Shown: positions 54,878 to 64,000 of the stretch, piece by piece | Layout of the letters: every line of letters starts with the position of its first letter | How positions within the stretch are numbered: the first letter of the stretch is position 1 | NCBI GenBank assembly: GCA_023230485.1 | Contig: JALNXG010000008.1 | Location: 1-64,000, forward strand | Direction of reading: 5' to 3' | From: Melioribacteraceae bacterium | GTDB taxonomy: Bacteria; Bacteroidota; Ignavibacteria; Ignavibacteriales; Melioribacteraceae | DNA: 64,000 nucleotides | Made by a program: the position numbers and the translations under genes | Notes under the pieces: model-generated | What the model was told of the DNA's origin: nothing | Seen by the model: only the letters and a program-made list of their open reading frames with translations | Databases searched by the model: none

Positions 54878-56134
54878 TCAAGAAGATACGTCCAATAATT
54901 TACTTTTAATTTCTCCGAGGAAATAGATGCTTCCGAGGACTACTAACACATCATTACCTTTTATTCTCTGATTCTTTATTATCTTTTCCGCTTCAAAGCT
55001 TACTTCAGAATCGATAGATAGCGATTCAGCAACCTCATTTAGCTTAATCGGTTCTTCTGCTCTTTCATAATCAATTGTACTGAAATAAAAATATCCAAAA
55101 TATTCTTTTAGCATTTCTAACATTACTTTATAGTTCTTATCCTTCATTACTGCAAATATTATTTTTGAATCTCCCTTAGTTATATTGAATTTTTTGTACT
55201 CATTGATAAAGGATTCAATACCTTCTATATTATGAGCTGAATCAAATATGATTAGAGGAGATTTAGAATATATCTCAAATCGTCCCTGAATACCGGAATT
55301 ACAAATTACATTCTTAATCCCCTTAAATATTTTTTCATTGGGAATATTTTCCATAACTAATTTTATTACTGATATTGCTAATGATGCATTTATAAATTGA
55401 TGATAGCCTTTTAGTGGTAAAGAATATAAATTAATCTGCTCGTTAAATAAAAGTGAAACTGAATTTTCTTTTTGAATTATGTAATCTTTTAATTGATAAA
55501 ACGGAGCCGCTTGATTTTTTGCTTTTTCCTTCAATACATCAGTCGCTTCTTCAAGAAGTAGTCCTGTAATTATCGGAACGCCTCTTTTTATTATACCCCC
55601 TTTTTCTGCAGCTATTTCTTCAATACTATGTCCTAATATATTTGTATGTTCCAATGAAATAGTTGTAATAATTGATATTAATGGGTTGATAACATTAGTC
55701 GAATCTAACCTTCCACCCAATCCTGCTTCTATTACACAATAATCTACTTCCATATCGTAAAAATATTTGAAAGCCATAGCAGTTGTTAACTCAAAAAAAG
55801 TAACTTCATTCTTTTCGATATAACTTGTTACATTATTCATAAACTCTACAACATAATCATCATCGATCATTACTTCATTAATTCGGATTCGTTCATTAAA
55901 TTTTATTAAATGAGGTGAGGTATATAATCCTGTTTTATAACCGGCTTCAGTAAGAATACTTGCGATGAAAGATGAAGTACTTCCCTTTCCATTTGAACCT
56001 GCAATATGAAAACATTTTAAATTCTTTTCTGGATTACCAATATGTTTAAGGAGATTTATAGTATTATCTAAACCTAATTTAATTCCGAATTGATGTAACG
56101 AGAATAATTTTTCCAATGCAGTTTTATAATTCAT
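54878..56134 (-). CDS. folC: Folylpolyglutamate synthase / dihydrofolate synthase
   Basis: Mur ligase-like ATP loop HIAGSNGKGSTSSF, TSPHLIKFNERIRIN, EAGLGGRLDSTN and DSAHNIEGIE define FolC. It adds glutamate to (dihydro)folate or dihydropteroate. The 418-residue length is normal. It shares one base with pyrD upstream. Confidence 0.94.
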   Translation of the reverse strand: MNYKTALEKLFSLHQFGIKLGLDNTINLLKHIGNPEKNLKCFHIAGSNGKGSTSSFIASILTEAGYKTGLYTSPHLIKFNERIRINEVMIDDDYVVEFMNNVTSYIEKNEVTFFELTTAMAFKYFYDMEVDYCVIEAGLGGRLDSTNVINPLISIITTISLEHTNILGHSIEEIAAEKGGIIKRGVPIITGLLLEEATDVLKEKAKNQAAPFYQLKDYIIQKENSVSLLFNEQINLYSLPLKGYHQFINASLAISVIKLVMENIPNEKIFKGIKNVICNSGIQGRFEIYSKSPLIIFDSAHNIEGIESFINEYKKFNITKGDSKIIFAVMKDKNYKVMLEMLKEYFGYFYFSTIDYERAEEPIKLNEVAESLSIDSEVSFEAEKIIKNQRIKGNDVLVVLGSIYFLGEIKSKLLDVSS

Positions 56135-57051
56135 TAAATTTGATATGATGCTGTTAAATCAGAAATTTTTGTAATGTTTGTTTGGATGCAAAATTCTTCA
56201 ATACCTTTTAGAATATCAAGACCGGAATTTGGATTTATAAAATTAGCAGTACCGATTTGAAAAGCTGTTGCTCCGACAATCATAAATTCGATTGCATCCT
56301 GCCAGGTTAAGATACCTCCAATGCCGATAATTGGAATTGGACAGTTCCGGCTAATCTCAAGCACCTTGGCTAATGCCACAGGTCTAATTGCAGGACCGGA
56401 TAATCCCCCTGTGATATTTTTTATCTTTGGTCTTTTTGTCCAGATATTAAATGAAGTCCCAACTAAAGTATTAATAGCTGAAACTGCATCACCACCTTCG
56501 CTATAAACTACTTTTGCAAATTCAGATATACGTGCTACGTTTGGAGATAGCTTTATAAATATTGGCTTATCTGTTACCTTCTTTGTCTCAGCAGTTATTC
56601 GTCCAACTGCTTTAAGATCATTTCCAAATTCAAGACCTCCTTCTTTAACGTTAGGGCATGAAACATTTATTTCAAATGCTTTAATAGATTCTTCATCAGT
56701 TAAGATTTTTGTGCATTCGACATATTCTTCTACCGAGCTTGCGGCAATGTTACAAATTAAAGTGGAATTGACTTCTTTAAGAAAAGGTATTTTTGTTTTT
56801 ATAAATTCTTCCACTCCAACATTTGCCAATCCGATTGCGTTTAACATACCCGATGGCGTTTCAGTGATTCTTTGCGGCGGGTTACCAAGTCGCGGTTTTA
56901 GTGATAATGATTTTGTTACTATACCGCCAATCTTACTAAGATCCGTAAAATTTGCAATTTCATTTCCATATCCAACTGTGCCCGAAGCTAATAGAACAGG
57001 ATTCTTTAGTTCAAGTGGGCCAATCTTTATAGATAGATCAACCTTACTCAT
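56134..57051 (-). CDS. pyrD: Dihydroorotate dehydrogenase, class 1B catalytic subunit
   Basis: FMN-binding TIM barrel with NPVLLASGTVGYG, the catalytic NVSCPNVKEGG containing the Cys base, VGTSFNIWT, GGLSGPAIRPVAL and GIGGILTWQDA. The Cys and the adjoining pyrK gene show the NAD-linked 1B type. It oxidises dihydroorotate to orotate in pyrimidine synthesis. The start overlaps the pyrK stop by four bases. Confidence 0.95.
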   Translation of the reverse strand: MSKVDLSIKIGPLELKNPVLLASGTVGYGNEIANFTDLSKIGGIVTKSLSLKPRLGNPPQRITETPSGMLNAIGLANVGVEEFIKTKIPFLKEVNSTLICNIAASSVEEYVECTKILTDEESIKAFEINVSCPNVKEGGLEFGNDLKAVGRITAETKKVTDKPIFIKLSPNVARISEFAKVVYSEGGDAVSAINTLVGTSFNIWTKRPKIKNITGGLSGPAIRPVALAKVLEISRNCPIPIIGIGGILTWQDAIEFMIVGATAFQIGTANFINPNSGLDILKGIEEFCIQTNITKISDLTASYQI

Positions 57052-57806
57052 ATCTTTACCGCTAATGAATTAAATACTGGACCGTCTTTACAAACTAAAA
57101 AGTAACCATCACCATTATATTTCTCAATCGGACATCCTTGGCAAATCCCAAATCCGCATGCCATTACGGTTTCAACTGATAACTGACAATTAATATTTTT
57201 TTCATTGCACACGTTTTGGAGTGCTTTCAACATCGGATTGGGACCACAAGCAAATACTCTTATTTTTTTTGTGTTATACGCCGTCAGTTTATTTATGAAT
57301 AATTCTACAACATTCCCTTGAAATCCGTAACTACCATCATCAGTAGCCGCCGAAACATTTTTCATTTTATATTCGATTACATTTTCTTTTGATCTACCTC
57401 CAATAAAAGAATGAATTTCTATCATAGCCGGAATATTTTTACTTAAGAAAGGAAATGGTGCAGAGCCCAAACCGCCTGCAATAAATATAGCAGTATCATA
57501 ATCCCCTATCAGATCAAAACCAATCCCTAGTGGACCTATAATATCCAACTCTTCCCCTTCATTTTTATCTCTTAAAAGACGTGTTCCTTCACCATGAACA
57601 TCAAACATAAAATAGAGATAATCACCTTCGACATCGCAAATGCTAAAGGGTCGCCTTAAAAGTGGGAATGAGTTTTCGCTTACTTTAATATTACAAAATT
57701 GCCCCGGTTTTGCTGTTTTAGCAATTGATGGAGAGAATACTTTAATTAAATAGGTATTCTTTGTAATACTGGTATTACTTATGAATTTTGATTTTTCTAT
57801 TAACAA
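57048..57806 (-). CDS. pyrK: Dihydroorotate dehydrogenase electron transfer subunit
   Basis: An FAD-binding ferredoxin reductase-like domain (LLRRPFSICD, IAGGLGSAP) ends in the 2Fe-2S site ACGFGICQGCPI with a last Cys in FLVCKDGPVF. It passes electrons from the PyrD flavin to NAD+. Its 252 residues are normal. Confidence 0.95.
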   Translation of the reverse strand: MLIEKSKFISNTSITKNTYLIKVFSPSIAKTAKPGQFCNIKVSENSFPLLRRPFSICDVEGDYLYFMFDVHGEGTRLLRDKNEGEELDIIGPLGIGFDLIGDYDTAIFIAGGLGSAPFPFLSKNIPAMIEIHSFIGGRSKENVIEYKMKNVSAATDDGSYGFQGNVVELFINKLTAYNTKKIRVFACGPNPMLKALQNVCNEKNINCQLSVETVMACGFGICQGCPIEKYNGDGYFLVCKDGPVFNSLAVKI

Positions 57807-57825
57807 GTGAGTGCTATAAATTATT

Positions 57826-58473
57826 TTAATTTTTTATTAGTTTTTCTTCAATCGCAGTAATTTTATCTAATCTTTTTTGATGCCTTTGGCCAAGGAACTC
57901 AGGAACCAACCAAGCATTCAAAATTCCTTTTATAGTTTCTTCGCCTAATGTTTTAGCTCCCATAACAATTATATTGGCATTATTATGCTCTCTACTGCTT
58001 CTAGCAGAAAACTCATTATAACAAGTAGCTGCTCTGATTCCCGCAAATTTATTAGCTGTAATAGCAGATGGAATTCCGGTAGCATCAAGCAAAATTCCAA
58101 AATCTGCTTCTCCACTTAAAACTTTCTGAACTACTGCAATTGCAGAATCAGGATAATCCACTGCTTTTTCGCTGAATGCTCCGACATCAATTATTTGATA
58201 TCCTTTCTCTTTCAAAAATTCTTTTAGGATTTCTTTTATCTTGTATCCCGTGTGATCAGAACCAATTGTAATATTTGAACTTTTACTGAAAGATTTGGTT
58301 GTGCTTCTATCGGTATCATTCTTTTTTTCTGATTCCAGAATAATTTTTATTCCCGAATGATAAATCCTATCTTTTGCCAATGGAGTTAATATAGATTCTT
58401 GTGAAAGGAGTAATTCCTTTTTACCATCTTTAATCAACTTTATTATTTCAGATTCGGTAATTACTTTTTTCAT
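57826..58473 (-). CDS. RpiB/LacA/LacB-type sugar isomerase domain with an N-terminal extension and altered active site
   Basis: Residues 67-205 follow the RpiB fold: ITIGSDHTGYKIK, VDYPDSA, ITANKFAGIRAATCYNEFSARSSREHNNANI, MGAKTLG. In RpiB the loop before the anion hole is CGTG with the catalytic Cys; here it is DATG at 130-133, so the Cys is an Asp. The first 60 residues (VITESEIIKLIKDG, LTPLAKDRIYHSGIKI) are an added segment that resembles N-terminal parts of some microcompartment-associated proteins, though no shell genes are nearby. Ribose-5-phosphate isomerase activity is therefore doubtful. It lies between the guanylyltransferase and pyrK genes. Confidence 0.82.
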   Translation of the reverse strand: MKKVITESEIIKLIKDGKKELLLSQESILTPLAKDRIYHSGIKIILESEKKNDTDRSTTKSFSKSSNITIGSDHTGYKIKEILKEFLKEKGYQIIDVGAFSEKAVDYPDSAIAVVQKVLSGEADFGILLDATGIPSAITANKFAGIRAATCYNEFSARSSREHNNANIIVMGAKTLGEETIKGILNAWLVPEFLGQRHQKRLDKITAIEEKLIKN

Positions 58474-59537
58474 TAGATTAAATCATTTTTTTTGTGGAAT
58501 TTTAGATAATCAACAACATTTCTAACATCCTGAGAATTACTTCTATTGCAAATCAAAAGTGCATCTTCGGTATCTATAACAATTAAATTGTCCTCTCCAA
58601 TTACTGCAGTAAATTTATTTGGAGAATAAATGTAAGAATTAAAAGTCTTATCTGTAAAAACATCCCCAACCGCTGCATTACCATCTTCTGATTTTTCAGA
58701 CATATCATAAACAGCATTCCAATTACCGACATCATTCCAATAAAAATCTCCCTTCGTAACAAATACTTTAGTAGAATTTTCCATTATACCGTAATCGATC
58801 GAAATACTTTTTAACTGACCATAGACATGAACCAATTGAGCATCAAACTTATTTGTATCAATCATGGGTTTGAGTGTTTCTAAACCCAAAGATAAGTCGG
58901 GCATATAGTTTTTTATCTCATCAAGAATTGCATCAACTCTCCAGATAAACATACCCGAGTTCCATAAAAAGTCACCCGATGCTAAAAATCTTTCTGCAGT
59001 AGAATAATTCGGTTTTTCAGCAAACGTAAGTACTTTATATATACTGTCATCATTTGCTTCATCAAATTGAATATAGCCATAACCTGTTTCAGGATTTGTT
59101 GGCTTTATTCCTACTGTTACTAATCCTTTCGATTTATAAGCAAAATCAATTGCGCTATTAATCGTTTTCTGAAACTCTTCTGTATCATAGATAATATGAT
59201 CAGCAGGAAGCGAAATCATAACTGCATCTTTATTTTTTTTCTCAATTAATGCAGCAGCTAAACCAATACAAGCAGCGGTATTCTTACCAAAAGGTTCTGC
59301 AATAATATTTTCGGAGAGGATTTCCGGTAATTGTTCTTTTATTTTCAGTTTCTGAATCTGATTCGTTATAACTATAATTTTTTCCGGTTCTACTAATCCC
59401 TTCAACCTATAAACAGTGTCTTGGATCATAGTATTATCACCAATAATTTTTATCAGCTGCTTTGGAGTTTTTTCTTTGCTTCTTGGCCAGAATCTTGATC
59501 CAACGCCCCCGGCCATTATTACAGCATATACTTCCAT
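58473..59537 (-). CDS. Mannose-1-phosphate guanylyltransferase
   Basis: IMAGGVGSRFWPRSKEKTPKQL is the nucleotide-binding signature; AEPFGKNTAACIGLAAAL, SLPADHII and GYGYIQF, and WNSGMFIWR follow. At 354 residues it is the single-domain GDP-mannose pyrophosphorylase without the isomerase domain. It makes GDP-mannose for surface glycans. It shares one base with the RpiB-like gene. Confidence 0.9.
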   Translation of the reverse strand: MEVYAVIMAGGVGSRFWPRSKEKTPKQLIKIIGDNTMIQDTVYRLKGLVEPEKIIVITNQIQKLKIKEQLPEILSENIIAEPFGKNTAACIGLAAALIEKKNKDAVMISLPADHIIYDTEEFQKTINSAIDFAYKSKGLVTVGIKPTNPETGYGYIQFDEANDDSIYKVLTFAEKPNYSTAERFLASGDFLWNSGMFIWRVDAILDEIKNYMPDLSLGLETLKPMIDTNKFDAQLVHVYGQLKSISIDYGIMENSTKVFVTKGDFYWNDVGNWNAVYDMSEKSEDGNAAVGDVFTDKTFNSYIYSPNKFTAVIGEDNLIVIDTEDALLICNRSNSQDVRNVVDYLKFHKKNDLI

Positions 59538-60425
59538 TTATGCTCCTGAATTAAATGAATTAACTTTTTGACCAAATGCTTCTGCAATATTTAGATAATT
59601 ATTAATATCAACTTCTTTGCCTCTAACGATTGCTACGATCACAATTAAACATGCCCTTAAAGATTCTATCAGATTATTACTCGGTGTCATTTTTTTATCG
59701 CGTACTAATTCTAAACCTTTAAAAAAGATGTTATGCATATTAGAAATTATTTCAAAACCAAGCTTATCAGAAAGTTCAGCATTATCTTTTACTTGGTTAA
59801 TATAACCATTTATTTCATATTCCTTAAAATCAAATCGCATAACTTTTTCTAAAAATGCATCTAAAGATTTTATTGGTTTTAAGATTTTGTCTTCATAATT
59901 CTCGAAACTTAATCCTAATTCTTTATTAAGCTCTTCAAAAATTAATGCCTCTTTTAGCTCATCAGCTTTTGATCTTTTAGGTAGATTATTTTCTTCTTTT
60001 AATTCCTTTTTTACCTCAATTATTATCTCAGGTTTTTTTTCTCTTTGTGTTAAATCGATATCCGGGGAAACACTTTTAACTTCATTAAACTCGTTTAAGA
60101 TTCTTTTCATCACTGATGGAGTAACAATATCTAATAAAAAACTTAATTCTTTGACTAAGAAATGGGAATGCTCTTTGAACTTGTCCGAAATCTTAGAAAA
60201 ATCAATCTTACCACTATCTATAAATGTAAAAATTTCGCCGAGCTTAATGCCGAATTTAGAAAGCTCAGTAATTTTTTTCATTCTTTGAATGTCATCACCA
60301 ATATTAGTGCATTTTGAAAGATGCTCCTTCAATAAAGCAACTACCTCTATCTTTTCCGAACTTAATCGTAACTGATTAGAAGCAGTAATAATGCATTGAA
60401 TTATATATTGTTTGTTTAATTCCAC
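59538..60425 (-). CDS. Unknown mostly helical protein
   Basis: A 295-residue soluble protein, almost entirely helical by eye, with a charged, Lys/Glu-rich central stretch (about 128-160). It has no signal peptide, membrane segment or known motif. The frame ends directly at the start of the guanylyltransferase gene (one base away) and is likely cotranscribed with it. I do not recognise the family. Confidence 0.7.
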   Translation of the reverse strand: MELNKQYIIQCIITASNQLRLSSEKIEVVALLKEHLSKCTNIGDDIQRMKKITELSKFGIKLGEIFTFIDSGKIDFSKISDKFKEHSHFLVKELSFLLDIVTPSVMKRILNEFNEVKSVSPDIDLTQREKKPEIIIEVKKELKEENNLPKRSKADELKEALIFEELNKELGLSFENYEDKILKPIKSLDAFLEKVMRFDFKEYEINGYINQVKDNAELSDKLGFEIISNMHNIFFKGLELVRDKKMTPSNNLIESLRACLIVIVAIVRGKEVDINNYLNIAEAFGQKVNSFNSGA

Positions 60426-60603
60426 TAATTTTGGATTACCCTTCCTAATGAAATAAGAATAAAATCAATCTTAATCTTGAAATGTAACTAATTTTGTCAT
60501 TTTATATGAAATTTAAAATGCAGTTTTGAGATAAAATTTAATCAAAAATTACGATTTAATTAAAATATTTTTTTAACTTTGAAACAAATAATCTGGAGAT
60601 GAT

Positions 60604-60924
60604 ATGCTAGTAACAACAACAAACACAATCGAAGGTGTAAAAATATCGAAATATTTAGGATTAGTATCCGGTGAAGCAATTTTAGGTGCTAATATATTCA
60701 AAGATATTTTTGCCAGTATCAGGGATATCGTTGGCGGACGATCAGGTGCCTACGAAAAAGAACTAAGGACTGCAAAAGATATAGCTATTGCAGAAATGTT
60801 AGAACAAGCCCGTGCAATGGGCGGCAACGCTGTTATCGCAGTCGATTTAGATTATGAAACTATTGGTCAAGGCGGAAGTATGCTAATGGTTTCAGCTTGC
60901 GGCACTGCAGTTGTTATCGAATAA
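60604..60924 (+). CDS. YbjQ/UPF0145 family protein
   Basis: A 106-residue protein with the family pattern LVTTTNTIEGVKISKYLGLVSGEA, ARAMGGNAVIAVDLDYE and a conserved Cys near the end. Members form pentameric rings, and their role is unknown. GGAG seven bases before the ATG supports the start. Monocistronic. Confidence 0.9.
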   Translation: MLVTTTNTIEGVKISKYLGLVSGEAILGANIFKDIFASIRDIVGGRSGAYEKELRTAKDIAIAEMLEQARAMGGNAVIAVDLDYETIGQGGSMLMVSACGTAVVIE

Positions 60925-60979
60925 CTAAAAAAATAAAGCTGTAAGCTTGTGGTTGTCTTCTATTTAATTTTCATTTTAA

Positions 60980-61008
60980 AAAGAGGCTGTTTAAAGAATA
61001 GCTTCTTT
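60980..61008 (+). terminator. Possible terminator after the YbjQ-like gene
   Basis: AAAGAGGCT pairs with AGCTTCTTT (one G-U) around an 11-base loop, followed by AATTT. The remaining bases to 61198 show nothing else clear. Confidence 0.5.
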
Positions 61009-61198
61009 TAATTTAAAGTTAAGTCTAATAAGTATGATATCAAATGCATTATTTTTAACAGACTGAATATCGTTTTCTATACTTATCTTAGTATTTATTT
61101 TCTTTCGCTACGAATAAAATAATCCAAAACCTTCAAAGAGAGAAAAAACACAATTCATTTATTTACTTATTTCTACACAATAATTATTCTATATGGAA

Positions 61199-62326
61199 TT
61201 AAGTATTTGTTTTTCTGGATTCTTCGTTAGATTTCCATACCCGAATAAAGTTATCGGAACATATTTTCTTCATATATTCTTCCGAATATCCACGATTGAA
61301 TAATTCTGCAATTAAATTTGGATAGGAGGATACATCCTTTAATCCTTCAGGGAGTTGGTCTCCTAATCCGTCATAATCAGAGCCTATTCCCACATAATCG
61401 ATTCCGACCAAATCAACAACGTGATCAATATGATTTGCCACATCACTAATTGTTGCAAAGACTTTTGGGTTAGCTGTTTTATACGCATCTCTAATTTCAT
61501 CCGCTTCTTTTGAATCTGAAGGAATAGAAAGTCTTTTCAGAATTTCGCTTATCTCTTTTTTCTCATTCCTGGAGCGTTCAAGTATATCACCTCGTAAAAA
61601 ATCAGACCCAAAATTAATTTGAATTACTCCTCCATTCGTAGCTAAATCTTTAATCATTTCATCACTCATATTTCTTTCCCAACCGGGAGTAAAATGTCTG
61701 CATGATGAATGAGTAGCAGCAATTGGAAGTTTGCTATATTTCAATACATCATAGAAGGTTTTATCTGATACATGGGATACGTCTATCATCATTCCAATTA
61801 AATTCATTTCCTGAATCAGTTCGATTCCGAAATCACTTAATCCACTCCACCTTTCTGAATCATCATAGGAAGAGTCACATATATGATTATTACGAGAATG
61901 AGCTAATGTTAAATATCGAATTCCTCTTTCAAAAAAATAATGTAGATTTTCTAAATTACCTGAAATCGGAGCACCGTTTTCTAAAGCAAGAATAAATGAA
62001 AACAATTTATTTTTATGATTTTGTTGAAGTGTATTAATATCAGGAGCAAGAGCTAAAATGTCTTGATGCTCCCGAACAATCTCTTCCATAAGATCAATTT
62101 GACTGTTCGCAAAATTCAATGCTCCCGATTCTTCGAGTGTAACAGGAACATAGATAGCTGCAAATGCTCCCGCTAAACCACCTTTTTTTGCCCTCACTAA
62201 ATCAAAATCACCTGTAGAAGTTTGTTTAGTAATATCCTCCATATTTAATAACAAACGTGAAGGTAGATCAATATGTGTATCGATTAGAATGTTCTTTTTT
62301 AGAAAATTATTAGCTTTTTTTAACAT
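61199..62326 (-). CDS. Membrane dipeptidase (peptidase M19)
   Basis: The metal site opens with IDTHIDLP and continues with ALENGAPISG, LTLAHSRNNHICDSS, MIDVSHVSDKTFYDV, ATHSSCRHF and GIGSDYDGLG, which are the renal dipeptidase motifs. It splits dipeptides using two zinc ions. The ATG at 62326 has GGGGAG five bases upstream; an in-frame ATG at 62389 would add 21 poorly fitting residues. It sits next to a POT-like transporter, suggesting peptide uptake and use. Confidence 0.92.
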   Translation of the reverse strand: MLKKANNFLKKNILIDTHIDLPSRLLLNMEDITKQTSTGDFDLVRAKKGGLAGAFAAIYVPVTLEESGALNFANSQIDLMEEIVREHQDILALAPDINTLQQNHKNKLFSFILALENGAPISGNLENLHYFFERGIRYLTLAHSRNNHICDSSYDDSERWSGLSDFGIELIQEMNLIGMMIDVSHVSDKTFYDVLKYSKLPIAATHSSCRHFTPGWERNMSDEMIKDLATNGGVIQINFGSDFLRGDILERSRNEKKEISEILKRLSIPSDSKEADEIRDAYKTANPKVFATISDVANHIDHVVDLVGIDYVGIGSDYDGLGDQLPEGLKDVSSYPNLIAELFNRGYSEEYMKKICSDNFIRVWKSNEESRKTNT

Positions 62327-62435
62327 CGTGCTCCCCAAAAAACTTTTGTTAGCGCATTTTCCATGGTTAAGTGAAGGAATATAAACCATTTAATTACGGT
62401 AGGTTATATTCTCTCACTTAGACAATGAAATATCA

Positions 62436-63827
62436 TTAAGCATGCTTCGTTTTAAATCCTTTTAGCATCCAATTTCTTGCAAGATATAATCCAATTGGAG
62501 TTAAGATTGCTATAAATCCATATAATAACCACATTGTTTCAGTATTCATGCTGCTCTGTGGCATATCTGCAGGACAGTATTGGAGCAAGAACCATCCTGA
62601 ATATAATGAAGTAACAATCTTAGTCAAGAACCAAGGGAACTGCCCAATGCCCATATAAATGCCGGTCATGTTTTTGGGAGCAATCTCTGCCACCCACTGG
62701 AGAAAACGTGGTTGCCACATTGCTTCGCCAATTGTCATTATTATTAAGTACGACATTAATGTAGTCATCGAAGGACCTAAAGCTAAAATAAAAGTAGGCA
62801 ATGCCATAATCAAAGTACCGGCAATCATCATCTTATATGTATTTCTTTTTGCTGTTAATGCTGCCACAATTGGAGTTAATACAAAAATTAGGATCGGATT
62901 AAGGTTTACAAAAAACTCAAAATTTTCCTGGACAAAACCATCAAATGCCCTGCTTGTATATAAAGGTAAAGTAAGCCAATTGTGAGCAAATAATGTTTGT
63001 ACTGGAATTAGAATAAAGATAAAGAATAGAAAACGCATATCTTTTAATGGGAAATTCTTCATGTAGAAACGAGCTTTTTCTTTGAATGTCATGTCTCCAA
63101 GTTCATCTTCATTATCTTCTTCAGTTTCCCCTCTTTCAAGAGCTGATTTCTCGGTTGCTTCTTTTTCTGCTTTTCTGGTAATTAATAATAATACAACTAT
63201 CATACCCGCAACTGTAAGACCTACATAAACCCAGAAAACGCCTGTGATTCCAAAAGCTCTTCTTACGGGAGGCGAGATTAATCCCGGAAGAAATCCGCCA
63301 AGATTCATTAATGCGTAAAGCATAGCATATCCCATAGCCGCAGTATTTTCATTAGTGAATTTTTTGACAGCCGCATACGCCGCCGGTTGATAAATCCCAT
63401 ATCCAATCACGATGCCCAAAATACCAATCATAGATATTATATGAGCAGACCCCCACAATCCGGGCTCTGCCACACTCGGAGCTATCGTCAGTAATATTCT
63501 GCCTACTAACATAAATAGAAGAGAATAGAAAAGTGCCTTTCTAACGCCAATCCAATCGACCGTAGCACCTAAGAAGAGCATACTTAATGTAATGCCACCC
63601 GTTAAGATACCGAGCATGTTTCCGGCTTTGATATCATCTAATTTTATATATCCGTTAAAATAGATAGCCAATAAACCGACAATTCCGAAATACGTTAATC
63701 CTTCTAAAACATAAGATAGATTAACACCAAATAAAGCACGTGAAGTCTTAGTCAAATCAATAAATGGCTGTGATATTTCTTTCCAAGTATTTTTTAATAT
63801 AGTGCTAACTGACTGCTTTGATTCCAT
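62436..63827 (-). CDS. POT-like MFS transporter
   Basis: Twelve or more membrane segments in 463 residues; EGLTYFGIVGLLAIYF near residue 40 is a variant of the POT ExxERFxYYG motif, with Leu-Thr in place of Arg-Phe. A charged loop (residues 213-240, rich in Glu and Asp) lies between the halves. It is probably a peptide transporter paired with the dipeptidase downstream, though the changed motif makes proton coupling less sure. Confidence 0.8.
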   Translation of the reverse strand: MESKQSVSTILKNTWKEISQPFIDLTKTSRALFGVNLSYVLEGLTYFGIVGLLAIYFNGYIKLDDIKAGNMLGILTGGITLSMLFLGATVDWIGVRKALFYSLLFMLVGRILLTIAPSVAEPGLWGSAHIISMIGILGIVIGYGIYQPAAYAAVKKFTNENTAAMGYAMLYALMNLGGFLPGLISPPVRRAFGITGVFWVYVGLTVAGMIVVLLLITRKAEKEATEKSALERGETEEDNEDELGDMTFKEKARFYMKNFPLKDMRFLFFIFILIPVQTLFAHNWLTLPLYTSRAFDGFVQENFEFFVNLNPILIFVLTPIVAALTAKRNTYKMMIAGTLIMALPTFILALGPSMTTLMSYLIIMTIGEAMWQPRFLQWVAEIAPKNMTGIYMGIGQFPWFLTKIVTSLYSGWFLLQYCPADMPQSSMNTETMWLLYGFIAILTPIGLYLARNWMLKGFKTKHA

Positions 63828-63842
63828 AATTTCCTCAATGAA

Positions 63843-64000
63843 TTAATAGAAATTAACTTCAGTCTCCAATTCAATACCGAATTTAGAGATTACAGAATCT
63901 TTAATCTCTTGTGTAAAGTTTAGAATTGATTGAGAAGTTGCGTTTCCGTAATTAATAATGATTAATGCTTGTCTATGATATGAAGCTACATCCCCTTCTC
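63843..64000 (-). CDS. murB: UDP-N-acetylenolpyruvoylglucosamine reductase, C-terminal part
   Basis: The frame runs off the right edge. The 52 residues visible include HRQALIIINYGNATSQSIL and KFGIELETEV, the C-terminal substrate-binding motifs of MurB with the catalytic Glu. MurB reduces UDP-GlcNAc-enolpyruvate to UDP-MurNAc in peptidoglycan synthesis. Confidence 0.88.
   Translation of the reverse strand, partial: EGDVASYHRQALIIINYGNATSQSILNFTQEIKDSVISKFGIELETEVNFY

Noticed and set aside
56711..57073. Plus-strand 120-residue frame opposite pyrD
   Set aside because: Antisense shadow of pyrD, with no supporting signals.

Overview
The window is AT-rich bacterial chromosome. Four secreted proteins end in a Por/type IX-type sorting domain with the signature YPNPFN, and there is a TonB with a proline-rich stretch, an OmpA with thrombospondin type 3 repeats and a porin-like fragment. 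This combination suggests a Gram-negative member of the Bacteroidetes/Chlorobi group, most likely class Ignavibacteria. That placement is an inference from protein style; no rRNA gene is present.

Layout. 1-13.5 kb is a polysaccharide and amino-sugar locus, all on the minus strand after a porin tail: an arylsulfotransferase-like protein, a multi-CBM surface protein, a lichenase-like GH16 whose domain order is circularly permuted, a GH2 of the exo-glucosaminidase type, a LytTR response regulator, a NagB/PIG-L fusion and a ROK sugar kinase. Together they could cut beta-glucan or chitosan-type polymers outside the cell, release glucosamine, phosphorylate it and feed it to glycolysis. 13.8-16 kb carries an OmpA-like protein and rubrerythrin.

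16-22.4 kb is an accessory island and the most unusual part. It holds a 1160-residue protein with an unassigned ~380-residue N-terminal region, a group II-like reverse transcriptase and a complete Cas1 domain. This gene is translationally coupled to a 115-residue unknown protein, with a divergent gene for a ~285-residue unknown protein, 390 bp of non-coding DNA with a 22-bp palindrome, and a tyrosine recombinase broken by a frameshift at a T9 run. The recombinase abuts tRNA-Val and tRNA-Gly. I see no cas2, no CRISPR effector and no CRISPR array.

22.5-64 kb is mainly housekeeping and envelope genes in long minus-strand runs: transporters, nusB, amino-acid dehydrogenase, tonB, nnr, Na+/H+ antiporter, asnS, a glycosyltransferase-9/PPX-GppA fusion, folB-folK, def-fmt, an M1 peptidase, nucleotide-sugar aminotransferase and acetyltransferase, O-antigen ligase, tRNA-Arg, tadA, adk, ftsE-like, pdxA, rho, folC, pyrD-pyrK, an RpiB-like protein lacking the usual catalytic Cys, mannose-1-phosphate guanylyltransferase, a dipeptidase with a POT-like transporter, and the C-terminal end of murB at the right edge. 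Eleven hairpins that look like intrinsic terminators separate many of these units.
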